Shown piece after piece: positions 7,389 through 15,384 of a stretch of 64,000 nucleotides of DNA. Source of the DNA: Acidobacteriota bacterium (lineage in GTDB: Bacteria > Acidobacteriota > Blastocatellia > Pyrinomonadales > Pyrinomonadaceae). The stretch spans positions 186,001-250,000 of the forward strand of contig JAOAPY010000030.1 in assembly GCA_025463135.1 (NCBI GenBank), written 5' to 3'. Made by a program: the position numbers and the translations under genes. How positions within the stretch are numbered: the stretch's first letter is position 1; each line of letters begins with the position of its first letter. Under the pieces are notes generated by a model. The model did not search any database, had not been told where the DNA came from, and saw only the letters and a program-made list of their open reading frames with translations.

Positions 7389-8312
7389 TTATGCTCCCGT
7401 AACATTGAGTTCTTTGATTTCGTACTTCGCTTGTTTTGGCTCAGCTTCGATACTCCTGAGGCCCAGACCTTTATAGGGCGCACTCGCGTCCCACGGCACC
7501 GGCGACTTCTTTGGCACCGAACCGGGCGCCGGCAACGGAAACATCAAAGACTTGGCCGAGTGGTGGGCGATGTGCCCCGTCAGGTGGTGGTTCTCCTGAT
7601 GAATGTGTCCATAGAACACGGTCACGTTCTTGTGCGGCATCAAGGCATCGATTACGGCTGAACCATCCTTGGTGGACCAATCCCAATCTGGGTAGAGATC
7701 GAAGAGCGGTCTATGCGTCAGCACCACAATGCGCGCATCAGTCTTTTGTTGCTTCAAGTCGGCTTTAAGCCAGTTGAGTTGCGATTCGCCGACGATGGCG
7801 CCCGGATCAGAGACGTTGTCGATCACGATGAAATGGACGCCCTTGTGATCGAAGGTGTAATTCAGTTTGCCGAACGCCTCCTGATACGCGTCGCCACGGT
7901 CGAGTGACGCGTCGTGTTCACCCGCCATAAAGTGAACTGTCGGGACTTTCAACCCGCTCACGATTTCTTTGAACTGCGACATTCTGTCTTTGCGGACTTG
8001 CACGTCGTCGGTGGTGTGAGTGAGGTCGCCAGTAAAGACTATGAAGTCCGGTTGCTCCTCGAGGCTGTTCACAGCTTGCACCGCTTTCTTTAGCGTGCCT
8101 TCGGCATCCGGATTCACCTTTGGGCCGGCAAAGCCCCAGTGCGTATCCGAAAGCTGGACGAAATAGAAGTCGTTCTCAACTTTTGCATTTGCATAATCGA
8201 CGACCGAGCCGAGGGCATTAAGACCGAAGCCTCGACTCAAACTTGAAGCGAAAACGATTCCACCGCCTAAGCCGGCGAGTTTTATGAAGCCGCGCCTGTC
8301 AAACTTGCTCAT
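7389..8312 (-). CDS. Tat-exported metallophosphoesterase
   Basis: A 307-residue calcineurin-like phosphoesterase. Residues 5-11 (DRRGFIK) followed by a hydrophobic stretch form a twin-arginine signal, so the enzyme is exported folded. The metal-binding motifs are in order: QLSDTHW, FTGDLTH, GEHD (GNHD with Glu for Asn), VLTHRP and YGHIHQENHH. The Asn-to-Glu change in the third motif affects a metal and phosphate ligand and may alter substrate choice. It is first in a minus-strand operon with the CuA cupredoxin and cytochrome c, divergent from an ECF sigma gene. Substrate is unknown. Confidence 0.87.
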   Translation of the reverse strand: MSKFDRRGFIKLAGLGGGIVFASSLSRGFGLNALGSVVDYANAKVENDFYFVQLSDTHWGFAGPKVNPDAEGTLKKAVQAVNSLEEQPDFIVFTGDLTHTTDDVQVRKDRMSQFKEIVSGLKVPTVHFMAGEHDASLDRGDAYQEAFGKLNYTFDHKGVHFIVIDNVSDPGAIVGESQLNWLKADLKQQKTDARIVVLTHRPLFDLYPDWDWSTKDGSAVIDALMPHKNVTVFYGHIHQENHHLTGHIAHHSAKSLMFPLPAPGSVPKKSPVPWDASAPYKGLGLRSIEAEPKQAKYEIKELNVTGA

Positions 8313-8466
8313 TCGTATCCTCCCAAATTAGAAGTTATCGACTCTCAAAGCATTCACTACTGACCATTACCGACTGAGCGTCGAAAAAATTCCCGCGCCT
8401 TCGACTAAGTTGAATTTGAAATGATTCCATCTGGTTTGAAGACCTCACGCGGCCTTTACATTCCTA

Positions 8467-8493
8467 TTACTGGTTTTCCACAATCAATATTCC
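8467..8493 (-). promoter_or_regulatory. Possible ECF-type promoter for the phosphoesterase operon
   Basis: Read on the minus strand there is GGAAT (8493-8489), an 18-base spacer and GTAA (8470-8467), which resembles the ECF -35 GGAA(C/T) with a degenerate -10. It lies about 155 bases upstream of the metallophosphoesterase start, in the divergent gap with an ECF sigma gene. This is pattern matching only. Confidence 0.25.
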
Positions 8494-8519
8494 CCGGATG
8501 AGAGATTGTCTAAAAGCCG

Positions 8520-8546
8520 GGAATAAAAGAGGACGAGAAACGGTCT
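8520..8546 (+). promoter_or_regulatory. Possible ECF-type autoregulatory promoter
   Basis: GGAAT at 8520-8524, an 18-base spacer and GTCT at 8543-8546 follow the ECF consensus (GGAAC/T, about 17 bases, GTC). It sits 35 bases before the sigma-factor TTG start at 8582, a usual place for autoregulation. The sequence GGAATAAAAG recurs in front of the di-haem cytochrome gene. Confidence 0.35.
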
Positions 8547-8581
8547 TACAGTTGATGTTGTGAAGTAAGCAGGAAGACAGA

Positions 8582-9115
8582 TTGGAAGGGCAAAACAAAC
8601 TCGCCAGTTTTGAGACAGCAGTCCTGCCCCACCTCGACGCCGCCTATAACCTGGCGCGCTGGCTGACGCGCAATGACGCGGACGCCGAAGATGTGGTGCA
8701 GGAGGCCTATCTGCGCGCCTTCAGGTTCTTTGGCGGATTTCATGGGGAGGATGGGCGCGCCTGGCTGCTGGGAATCGTCCGGAACACGAGTTACACCTGG
8801 ATGCAGCAGAATCGCTCGGCGCAGCTGAACACGCCGCTGGATGACGAAGTGCACGATGTTAGGAGCGACGATATGAATCCGGAAGCGCTGCTATTGCAAA
8901 AGGCCGATGCCCAAACGCTGAGACATGCCGTGGAAGAGTTACCGTTGGAATTTCGGGAGGTGTTGGTGCTGCGCGAGTTGGATGAAATGTCTTACAAGCA
9001 GATCGCGGCAGTGGCGGATCTGCCGCTCGGCACCGTGATGTCTCGTCTCGCGCGCGCTCGTAAGCGTCTACAACAGATTCTTACCAGTCATACGCAAACG
9101 GAGGTCTTGAGTTGA
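8582..9115 (+). CDS. ECF RNA polymerase sigma factor
   Basis: A 177-residue sigma-70 family member with only regions 2 and 4. Region 2 includes AYNLARWLTRNDADAEDVVQEAYLRAFRFF (residues about 20-49), and region 4 is LPLEFREVLVLRELDEMSYKQIA with the recognition helix GTVMSRLARARKRL. The TTG start has AGGA 7 bases upstream. Its stop overlaps the start of the anti-sigma gene (TTGA), so the two are translationally coupled. It is divergent from the metallophosphoesterase-cupredoxin-cytochrome operon, a likely target by position. Confidence 0.92.
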   Translation: MEGQNKLASFETAVLPHLDAAYNLARWLTRNDADAEDVVQEAYLRAFRFFGGFHGEDGRAWLLGIVRNTSYTWMQQNRSAQLNTPLDDEVHDVRSDDMNPEALLLQKADAQTLRHAVEELPLEFREVLVLRELDEMSYKQIAAVADLPLGTVMSRLARARKRLQQILTSHTQTEVLS

Positions 9116-9876
9116 GTTGTCAATTAACACAGGAGTTTCTTCATGCATACGTAGACGGCGAACTGGATCTGGCCAGAAGCCTGGAGGTCGAGCAGCACAT
9201 GCAGAATTGTCAGGTCTGTGCGAGCGCCTACCGCAACCAAACTGCGTTGCGTTCTGCTTTCAAGGACAGTTCGCTCTACTATTCTGCCCCAGAGAAGCTG
9301 GAAAAGCGCATTCGGTCGTCCTTGCGTCGTGAGGCAAAGTCTGAAGCCGGCCGGCGCTGGTTTGACTGGCGCTGGTTCCCAGTTGGAGTAATGGCTTTAA
9401 TACTCGTGCTAGGGTTGGTCATCTGGCGGACGGCGCCAAGTCTACGTCCTTCAGGAGATGAGTTCATCGCCCAGGAAATGGTTTCCAATCACGTCCGCTC
9501 GTTGCAGCTAGAGAGTCATCGCACCGATGTGATCTCGTCCGATCAGCACACGGTAAAGCCATGGTTCGACGGCAAACTCGATTTCGCTCCGCCGGTGAAG
9601 GATTTTTCCGGTCAGGGGTTTCCTCTATTGGGAGGCAGACTCGAATACCTTAACAACAGAGCTGTGGCCGCCCTCATCTACCAGCGCCAGAAGCATTACA
9701 TCAATTTGTATATCTGGCCGGCTGAGGAAAGCAACGCCACGAGTGAAGTAGCTACGAAGCGTCAAGGATATAACCTGCTTCATTGGACCAACTCAGGCAT
9801 GACTTATTGGGCCATATCCGATCTGAACGGTGTCGAGTTGCATGAATTCGCGCGGCTGGTGCAGGAAGCGCAATAG
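9112..9876 (+). CDS. Transmembrane anti-sigma factor with zinc-finger domain
   Basis: 254 residues. The N-terminus carries the zinc anti-sigma motif H-x3-C-x2-C (HMQNCQVC, about residues 28-35), which binds the partner ECF factor in the cytoplasm. A single transmembrane helix (VGVMALILVLGLVIW, about residues 91-105) leads to a periplasmic domain with WFDGKLDFAPP, LLGGRLEYLNNRAVAALIYQ and GMTYWAISDLN. The same outer domain is found in the anti-sigma factor at 15385, so the two pairs are paralogous. TTG start with a GGAGG-like site about 8 bases upstream. The outer domain is the likely sensor; its signal is unknown. Confidence 0.9.
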   Translation: MSCQLTQEFLHAYVDGELDLARSLEVEQHMQNCQVCASAYRNQTALRSAFKDSSLYYSAPEKLEKRIRSSLRREAKSEAGRRWFDWRWFPVGVMALILVLGLVIWRTAPSLRPSGDEFIAQEMVSNHVRSLQLESHRTDVISSDQHTVKPWFDGKLDFAPPVKDFSGQGFPLLGGRLEYLNNRAVAALIYQRQKHYINLYIWPAEESNATSEVATKRQGYNLLHWTNSGMTYWAISDLNGVELHEFARLVQEAQ

Positions 9877-9892
9877 GCGCCCGGGCCGTTGA

Positions 9893-12112
9893 TCAGTAAT
9901 GAAAACGGTAACGCAACTCAACGTAGATCTGTCGCGGCTCATCGAAGTGCGTTCCGCCGAACGTGTTGGCGCTGTCGAGCAAGAATCGTCTGTTGGTCAG
10001 ATTCACGATTTGCAGGGCGACTAGCCAATCTTCTCCGAAGCCTTTGCCAAACGAAGCGTCAAACGTGGTATGGCCCGGCAGATGTCCCGGACCGTCGCCA
10101 TCGAGAAAGCCCGAACCAAAGCGGACATTTCCAGAAACGTAACTGCGGGATGGAAGATTAACCGTGCCGCCGGTACTCAAGGTGTCGCGCTGATCGTGAT
10201 CGAGGAAGAAGAGATCTGTCGGCGGAGAGAAGTCCGTCAGCCCGCCATTGACGACGCCCCGTCCCTGCGCATACTGGTGCGAGTAGGCGGCGTAGAACTG
10301 GCCACGTTTGAGCAGTTGCGGCGAGCGCGCCGTCATCTCAAACGCACGAATGCGCGCGCGTTCGATGGTCAGGGGAAAGAAGATGTTCGAGTTGCCAAGC
10401 GCGTCATGATCAAAGAAGTTCCTCGCGGCAGTATGGAAGTAGCCTGCATCAATAGCCCAACTCTTGATCGGAAGGGTCGCCCCGAATTGATATTCTTCAT
10501 CGCGTTCGCCGCGTAAAGGAATGAAATCAACGCCCTGTGCGAGTGCGAATTGGAGCAATGGCCCCGAAAGCGAGGACAGTGGAGGGGCTTGATAGAAGCG
10601 CCCATAGAATCCGTGCAGGATGATGTTTACGCGTGGAATGCGAATGGCTAACCCCGCACGCGGACTTGTCGCGTTCTCAGTCAGTGAGCCATGAAACCTC
10701 GTGAACCGCAGACCGCCGCTCAGCGTCAGCCAAGATATCGGCTTGTACTGATCTTCCACGAAGAACGCGGCCAGATTCCCGTGCGGATTCTCACGTTGCT
10801 GTAAGTTGACGGGGTTGGCGTTGGCGTCGAGCCCCTGCAAACTGAAGAGCGCCGAATCGCGTTGCCAGAAACCATAGAACCCGGCCTTGGCATTGTGTTG
10901 GCGTGTGAGCGCGCTCAAGACAATTTGCGCGCCGCCGTATTTCGAGCTGCGCTCGTCGCGCGCAATTACAGGTGTGTCCGTCGGCCCGCCGATGAACGCC
11001 GCGCGATTGTAGTGATAGAACGGCGCGACGGTCAGAAGCAGTTTTGAGTTGATGGTGCGCACCCAGGAGAAATTTATGAAGGCGTCACGCTCGCGTTCGA
11101 CATCGCGAATGCCGGCATCCTGCGCATCCTGATCGTTCGGCACCTGAAAGAAATCCCGGCGCACTGCGGCTACCAACCGAAACTGATCTTTCGGATTGGC
11201 GTTGAAGATGAAAGAGGCAAAGCCTCCGAAGCCGTTGCTTTGATCATGCAACACTTGCCGGACCGGAGTTTCCAAACCGTAATCACTGCGGTTGCCATTA
11301 ATGCTGGCGTAGTAGGCGAAACGCTTTGTGTGATCGCCGAAACTCAACTGCTCATTCGTTTGATTGAAGTTGCCGTAAGAAATGAGCAACTCCGCTTCGC
11401 GGTCACGTTCGAATCCGCTACGCGGCACGACATTGAACATCGCATAAGTGCGGTCGCCGTATTCGGCTGTATTACTGCCGCGCTGCACTTCGAGATAATC
11501 GATGTCTTTGGGATCGAACTGCGGCCCAACTGTATCGGCGATATTTGTGTTGGGAACGGGAACCCCGTCTACGAGCCAGGTGACCTGATGACCACCGCGA
11601 ATGTGAAGTTGATTATGAGTGACTACAGCGCCGGGTACGTAGTCGGTGATCATCGCGAGGCTGTTCGTGCGACTCGCGCCTGGCGTTTGCGCAATCTGCT
11701 TGCGGCTGACGAGCGTGACTGGAGTAGGCGAGCCTGAATCCACCTGTCCAGCGGTGGTCCTAATCTCAACCTGTTGCGACACCGGCGCAATCTTGAGTTG
11801 CACGCTCAACCCAGTTGTGCGATCAGACAAGACGATCAGCGCCAATGTAGATTTGCTGAACCCGCTTGATTCAACTGTGACCGTGTACTCACCAATCGGC
11901 ACGGCGCGAAAAGAGAACGCACCGTCGCTATCGGTTGCGGTCGTTCGCGAAAAGGACGACGTACGAGAAAGCAGACCGACTTTTGCGGCAACAAGTGGAT
12001 GTTGTTGTGGATCGAGCACAGTACCTTTCACGTCACCAAATACGGACGCGTGAGCTGCGGCAACACTGAGAACGATAAGAACGAAACTGGATAAGAGTCG
12101 ATTGATGTTCAT
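9893..12112 (-). CDS. TonB-dependent receptor with carboxypeptidase-regulatory domain
   Basis: About 739 residues. A signal peptide (MNINRLLSSFVLIVLSVAAAHA) is followed by a carboxypeptidase-regulatory Ig-like domain (GDVKGTVLDPQQHPLVAAKV), a plug domain (HIRGGHQVTWLVDGVPVP; YLEVQRGSNTAEYG) and a 22-strand outer-membrane barrel. The barrel ends in an aromatic-rich strand (VELRYRFHY). It should import a ligand across the outer membrane using TonB. GAGGGAGAAGTA precedes the ATG at 12112. It lies in the redox region next to a Cys-rich exported protein, so a metal or metal-complex ligand is possible, but the sequence does not show it. Confidence 0.9.
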   Translation of the reverse strand: MNINRLLSSFVLIVLSVAAAHASVFGDVKGTVLDPQQHPLVAAKVGLLSRTSSFSRTTATDSDGAFSFRAVPIGEYTVTVESSGFSKSTLALIVLSDRTTGLSVQLKIAPVSQQVEIRTTAGQVDSGSPTPVTLVSRKQIAQTPGASRTNSLAMITDYVPGAVVTHNQLHIRGGHQVTWLVDGVPVPNTNIADTVGPQFDPKDIDYLEVQRGSNTAEYGDRTYAMFNVVPRSGFERDREAELLISYGNFNQTNEQLSFGDHTKRFAYYASINGNRSDYGLETPVRQVLHDQSNGFGGFASFIFNANPKDQFRLVAAVRRDFFQVPNDQDAQDAGIRDVERERDAFINFSWVRTINSKLLLTVAPFYHYNRAAFIGGPTDTPVIARDERSSKYGGAQIVLSALTRQHNAKAGFYGFWQRDSALFSLQGLDANANPVNLQQRENPHGNLAAFFVEDQYKPISWLTLSGGLRFTRFHGSLTENATSPRAGLAIRIPRVNIILHGFYGRFYQAPPLSSLSGPLLQFALAQGVDFIPLRGERDEEYQFGATLPIKSWAIDAGYFHTAARNFFDHDALGNSNIFFPLTIERARIRAFEMTARSPQLLKRGQFYAAYSHQYAQGRGVVNGGLTDFSPPTDLFFLDHDQRDTLSTGGTVNLPSRSYVSGNVRFGSGFLDGDGPGHLPGHTTFDASFGKGFGEDWLVALQIVNLTNRRFLLDSANTFGGTHFDEPRQIYVELRYRFHY

Positions 12113-12285
12113 TACTTCTCCCTCACAAAGAGTCTGCTCCCCGATTGCTGCTGGGCAAGCGCCTGTCAAGAGCAAGAGAAACCCATTGATGATGCGCCTA
12201 AAGCGACAGCCGTCCCAGGCAGCGTCGATTATCGATATGCCTGAGCGGACTTCGGCCCGTGTTTATGTTCTGTTAGATCGACGAA

Positions 12286-12903
12286 TCAGGAAGCAGAAAT
12301 CGGAGGACCGCGTGGACGTGAGCGTCGGCATAAGGCATCCAATGTCTGCGCGCGGCTGAATGAGGAATGCTCATATCCTTCGGTTGAAGGTGGACGCGGT
12401 TTGTCTGCGTGAGAGGTTGCGCAGGAGTCGCGCGGGCGGCTCTGACTCGATGAAATAAATGCTCCCGCGCCGCAGTCTGGTTGGCAAGGTCTGCCAAGTG
12501 TCGACGTGGACACGCTGGCTGCGTCCTGTGCGCCACTGCCACGCGATCCCTGGGATGAGGCGGCCAGTGTAGGCGCTGCAGATCCTCTCAACGACACCGC
12601 TGAGTTTCGGGTTGTGCTTCGCGGTAGGCCGCAGAGTTGCTCAGTTTCGTGAACTGGCAATTGAAGATGAACCTTTGGTTTCTTGGCGCGACCAGTTAAA
12701 ACCGCATGGCATGAACCGTTCATGCACGAGCCGGCCGCGTGAGGCGCTCTGCCGGCACAGCAAGCGAGCTTGCACGTTGAGCCCCTAGCGATAGTTGTAA
12801 GAGGAAGGCTGGCGGACAACAGCGTAAGCAAAAGCAGCGCCGCCAGAATTGTTCTTGCGACAAGTATGGGCGTTTGATGCAGAGGCTTGCTGTACTTATA
12901 CAT
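12286..12903 (-). CDS. Cys-rich exported protein of unknown function
   Basis: About 205 residues from MYKYSKPLHQTPILVARTIL; an internal hydrophobic stretch (TILAALLLLTLLSASLPL) looks like a signal or anchor. It is followed at once by STCKLACCAGRAPHAAGSC and MNGSCHA, that is C-x3-CC-x11-C-x4-CH, a dense thiol/His cluster suited to metal binding. The second half is low-complexity (Ser, Pro, Arg, Ala) with scattered cysteines. It lies 174 bases upstream of the TonB receptor on the same strand. I recognise no named family. The ATG at 12903 is preferred to one at 12954 because it places the hydrophobic segment near the N-terminus. Confidence 0.6.
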   Translation of the reverse strand: MYKYSKPLHQTPILVARTILAALLLLTLLSASLPLTTIARGSTCKLACCAGRAPHAAGSCMNGSCHAVLTGRAKKPKVHLQLPVHETEQLCGLPRSTTRNSAVSLRGSAAPTLAASSQGSRGSGAQDAASVSTSTLGRPCQPDCGAGAFISSSQSRPRDSCATSHADKPRPPSTEGYEHSSFSRAQTLDALCRRSRPRGPPISAS

Positions 12904-13198
12904 TTCCGATGCGAGCAGAGGCGAGATTCTGTCATGGCCAATCTGACGGCGCAAGCCATATCAGACCACAAACCGTTCAAGGGAAATGAGGAGCCGCCTA
13001 CACAGCAGGGCTCACAGTCGTTCGACTAACGTTCTGCTCCAGACACTATCGATCTAACCAAGCGCCGAGTCTACGATAGCCAGCGGGCGATGTTGAGATT
13101 GATCGATCAATTAAGCGAATTTCAGGGACACCACACTAATGACGGGGACACGTCGTTCGACGCATCCTCCTTCACTTCGATTGGTTTTACGTAATTTA

Positions 13199-14599
13199 CT
13201 AAAGGACGCGCAGGAAGGCCACGAGATCAGACTTCTCCTGCTGCGTCAGATTCAGTTGCTGAAGCAGGTTGAAGAACTCCACCGCATCCTCGAGCGTCAG
13301 TAGCCGTCCGTCATGCAGATAAGGCGGCGATTCCTTAATGCCGCGCAGCGGGAAGGTCTTGATTGGTCCCTGCGCTGTAATCAACATGCCGCCTTCCATC
13401 CGCGGTTTGTAGAACCGCTCGACCTTCAGGTCGTGCATTGAATTGTCCGTGTAGAAGGGCGGCGTATGGCACGCCGCGCAATTTGCCTTGCCGAAGAAAA
13501 GGTCTTCGCCGCGCCCCTCGGCTTCGGTTGACTTCGTGCGATCGAGCCGACCAAGAATGTTCAGTTTGGGCGCCGGCGGGAAATCCAAGAGCTCCTGAAA
13601 CTCCGACATGTCATGGACCTGCGAACCGCGGTCGAGAATATTCAGGCCCTTCTTGGTGGCGAGGACCGGGTCGCCGTCGAAGTAGGCGGCGCGCTGCTCG
13701 AACTCAGTGAAATCTTCAACGGTCTTGAGCGCTCTTTGTGAACCAAACAGCCGTTGAATGTTGACCCCGCGCAAAGATGGCGTCTCAATGCGGCGGCGGT
13801 TTTCCTGTGGACGAATGTCTCCGACCAAATGAAAGGCTCCTGACGTGTGGCCGTTGACGTGGCAATCGAAGCAGGCCACACCCCGCATACCGTCGGCCTT
13901 CTCGGTTTTGCGATCGGCAGTAGCATTGAATTGCTGCTGCGGAAATTGTGTTACGAGCAGACGCAGACCATCGAGTTGCTTCGGATTGAGAATCCCATTG
14001 AACAGTTCGTAAAAATTATCAATCGTCACGACCTGGCCTTTAGAAACATCGCCGAGATCGGGCCGGGTGGTCAGGAAGATCGCGGCCGGAAATTCCGGCA
14101 GGAACCAGTCAGGCAAATCAAAGTCCATGTCGAAACGCTCGAGCCGCGCGAGAGACTTAATCTCGGTCTGCGGAAAGACCATGCCGCCGACCGGATGGTT
14201 AACATGTGGCAGCGGCAGAAAGGGAAATACACCTTTCTCTCTGATTTCATCCGGTGACATCCGGCCGAGCAATTCCCAGGTCACGCCGTTCTTGAGTCTG
14301 GCAGTAGGCCCTACCGGAATCGGTTTGCCGCGCGTCATCCGAACATTTTCATCGACGTGCCGCGTGAGATTGTAACGCTCTTCCAGTAGTTTGCGATGGG
14401 CCGCCATCACGGACGCTTTCGCTGCTTTATCGCGCGCCCTGACGACATCGAACGGCTCTTCTACGACGGGCGTGAAAGATGACGGTTTTGGATCCTGCTG
14501 CTTTTGCGCGCGAACTTGTCGCGTGATGAGCGTGCCGGCCACTATTGTCACCAGAATGATCAATGACATTAGAGTCTGTGTTCGCTTGTCTGTAGTCAT
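13199..14599 (-). CDS. Exported di-haem cytochrome c (CcpA/MauG-like)
   Basis: 466 residues with an N-terminal hydrophobic segment (LMSLIILVTIVAGTLI). Two haem motifs are visible: CFDCH near residue 242 and CAACH near residue 373. The C-terminal part (KTFPLRGIKESPPYLHDGRLLTLEDAVEFFN) is the conserved substrate-side segment of the bacterial di-haem peroxidase/MauG family. The protein is longer than classical CcpA (about 320-350 residues) because of N-terminal extra sequence. It probably works in the periplasm on peroxide or as an electron relay. GAAGGAGCG precedes the ATG. It is divergent from an ECF sigma/anti-sigma pair. Confidence 0.87.
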   Translation of the reverse strand: MTTDKRTQTLMSLIILVTIVAGTLITRQVRAQKQQDPKPSSFTPVVEEPFDVVRARDKAAKASVMAAHRKLLEERYNLTRHVDENVRMTRGKPIPVGPTARLKNGVTWELLGRMSPDEIREKGVFPFLPLPHVNHPVGGMVFPQTEIKSLARLERFDMDFDLPDWFLPEFPAAIFLTTRPDLGDVSKGQVVTIDNFYELFNGILNPKQLDGLRLLVTQFPQQQFNATADRKTEKADGMRGVACFDCHVNGHTSGAFHLVGDIRPQENRRRIETPSLRGVNIQRLFGSQRALKTVEDFTEFEQRAAYFDGDPVLATKKGLNILDRGSQVHDMSEFQELLDFPPAPKLNILGRLDRTKSTEAEGRGEDLFFGKANCAACHTPPFYTDNSMHDLKVERFYKPRMEGGMLITAQGPIKTFPLRGIKESPPYLHDGRLLTLEDAVEFFNLLQQLNLTQQEKSDLVAFLRVL

Positions 14600-14722
14600 G
14601 GGCGCTCCTTCTTTCTTCGCTGCAAAGTTGACCGTCGCCGGAGAGCAGTCGTCTTGTTAGGACCAAGCCCGCTCGAGCTGTTTCCCTGGCTCACGGACCG
14701 ATTGGAAATTAGCTCGTTGGAA

Positions 14723-14748
14723 TAACACGCGGGCCTCCCTTTTATTCC
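14723..14748 (-). promoter_or_regulatory. Possible ECF-type promoter for the di-haem cytochrome gene
   Basis: On the minus strand GGAAT (14748-14744) is followed after 17 bases by GTTA (14726-14723). The first ten bases, GGAATAAAAG, are identical to the candidate promoter of the ECF gene at 8582. Pattern match only. Confidence 0.3.
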
Positions 14749-14774
14749 GCTTTTCAGCAGCCGTTCATGGTGTT

Positions 14775-14800
14775 GGAATATTTTGGCGGGTGAAGTGTTG
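14775..14800 (+). promoter_or_regulatory. Possible ECF-type promoter of the second sigma gene
   Basis: GGAAT at 14775-14779, a 17-base spacer and GTTG at 14797-14800 lie about 32 bases upstream of the ATG at 14832. The position fits autoregulation; the -10 match is weak. Confidence 0.25.
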
Positions 14801-14831
14801 TTATAAGATAAGGCCAGACTAGGAAGAGTGA

Positions 14832-15374
14832 ATGAGCACCGCAACTTTCAGTCAAGCTGCGCTTGAGCATCTGGACTCGCTTTACGGTTATGCGCTAATC
14901 CTGACTCGCGACCAAACTGCGGCCGAGGATCTGGTGCAAGAGACGTATTTGCGGGCCGTGCGTGCGTTTGGACAACTCATGGCGAACAGCAACCTGAAGG
15001 GCTGGCTCTTTGTGATAATGCGCAACGCCTGGCTCAACCAGCTTCGTCATACGCGCAGTGGACCCCGCTTTGTGGAGCTGGATGACGAAAACGTGGAATC
15101 CTTTTACCAGAACGACCGGGTGAACGAAGACCCGCACGTGGTCTATTTGAGAAAGTTGGAGCGAGAGCAGATTCGGCTGGCGATCGCCGACCTGCCTGAA
15201 CTTTACCGCGAAATAATAGTTCTGCGAGATCTCGAGGGTTTCAGTTATCAGGAGATCGCCACGATGCTTTCGTGCCCAGCCGGTACCGTCATGTCTCGGT
15301 TGGGGCGGGCCCGAGCGAAGCTGAGGCGCGCGCTGGTGAGTTGGCAACCGAGGGCGGCTGCGAAAGCGGTTTGA
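14832..15374 (+). CDS. ECF RNA polymerase sigma factor
   Basis: 180 residues. Region 2 is LYGYALILTRDQTAAEDLVQETYLRAVRAF with GWLFVIMRNAWLNQLR. Region 4 is LPELYREIIVLRDLEGFSYQEIATML with GTVMSRLGRARAKLR. It resembles the sigma factor at 8582 in length and motif spacing. An anti-sigma gene follows 10 bases after its stop, indicating one transcript. It is divergent from the di-haem cytochrome gene, its likely target by position. Confidence 0.92.
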   Translation: MSTATFSQAALEHLDSLYGYALILTRDQTAAEDLVQETYLRAVRAFGQLMANSNLKGWLFVIMRNAWLNQLRHTRSGPRFVELDDENVESFYQNDRVNEDPHVVYLRKLEREQIRLAIADLPELYREIIVLRDLEGFSYQEIATMLSCPAGTVMSRLGRARAKLRRALVSWQPRAAAKAV

Positions 15375-15384
15375 AAAAATAGTT

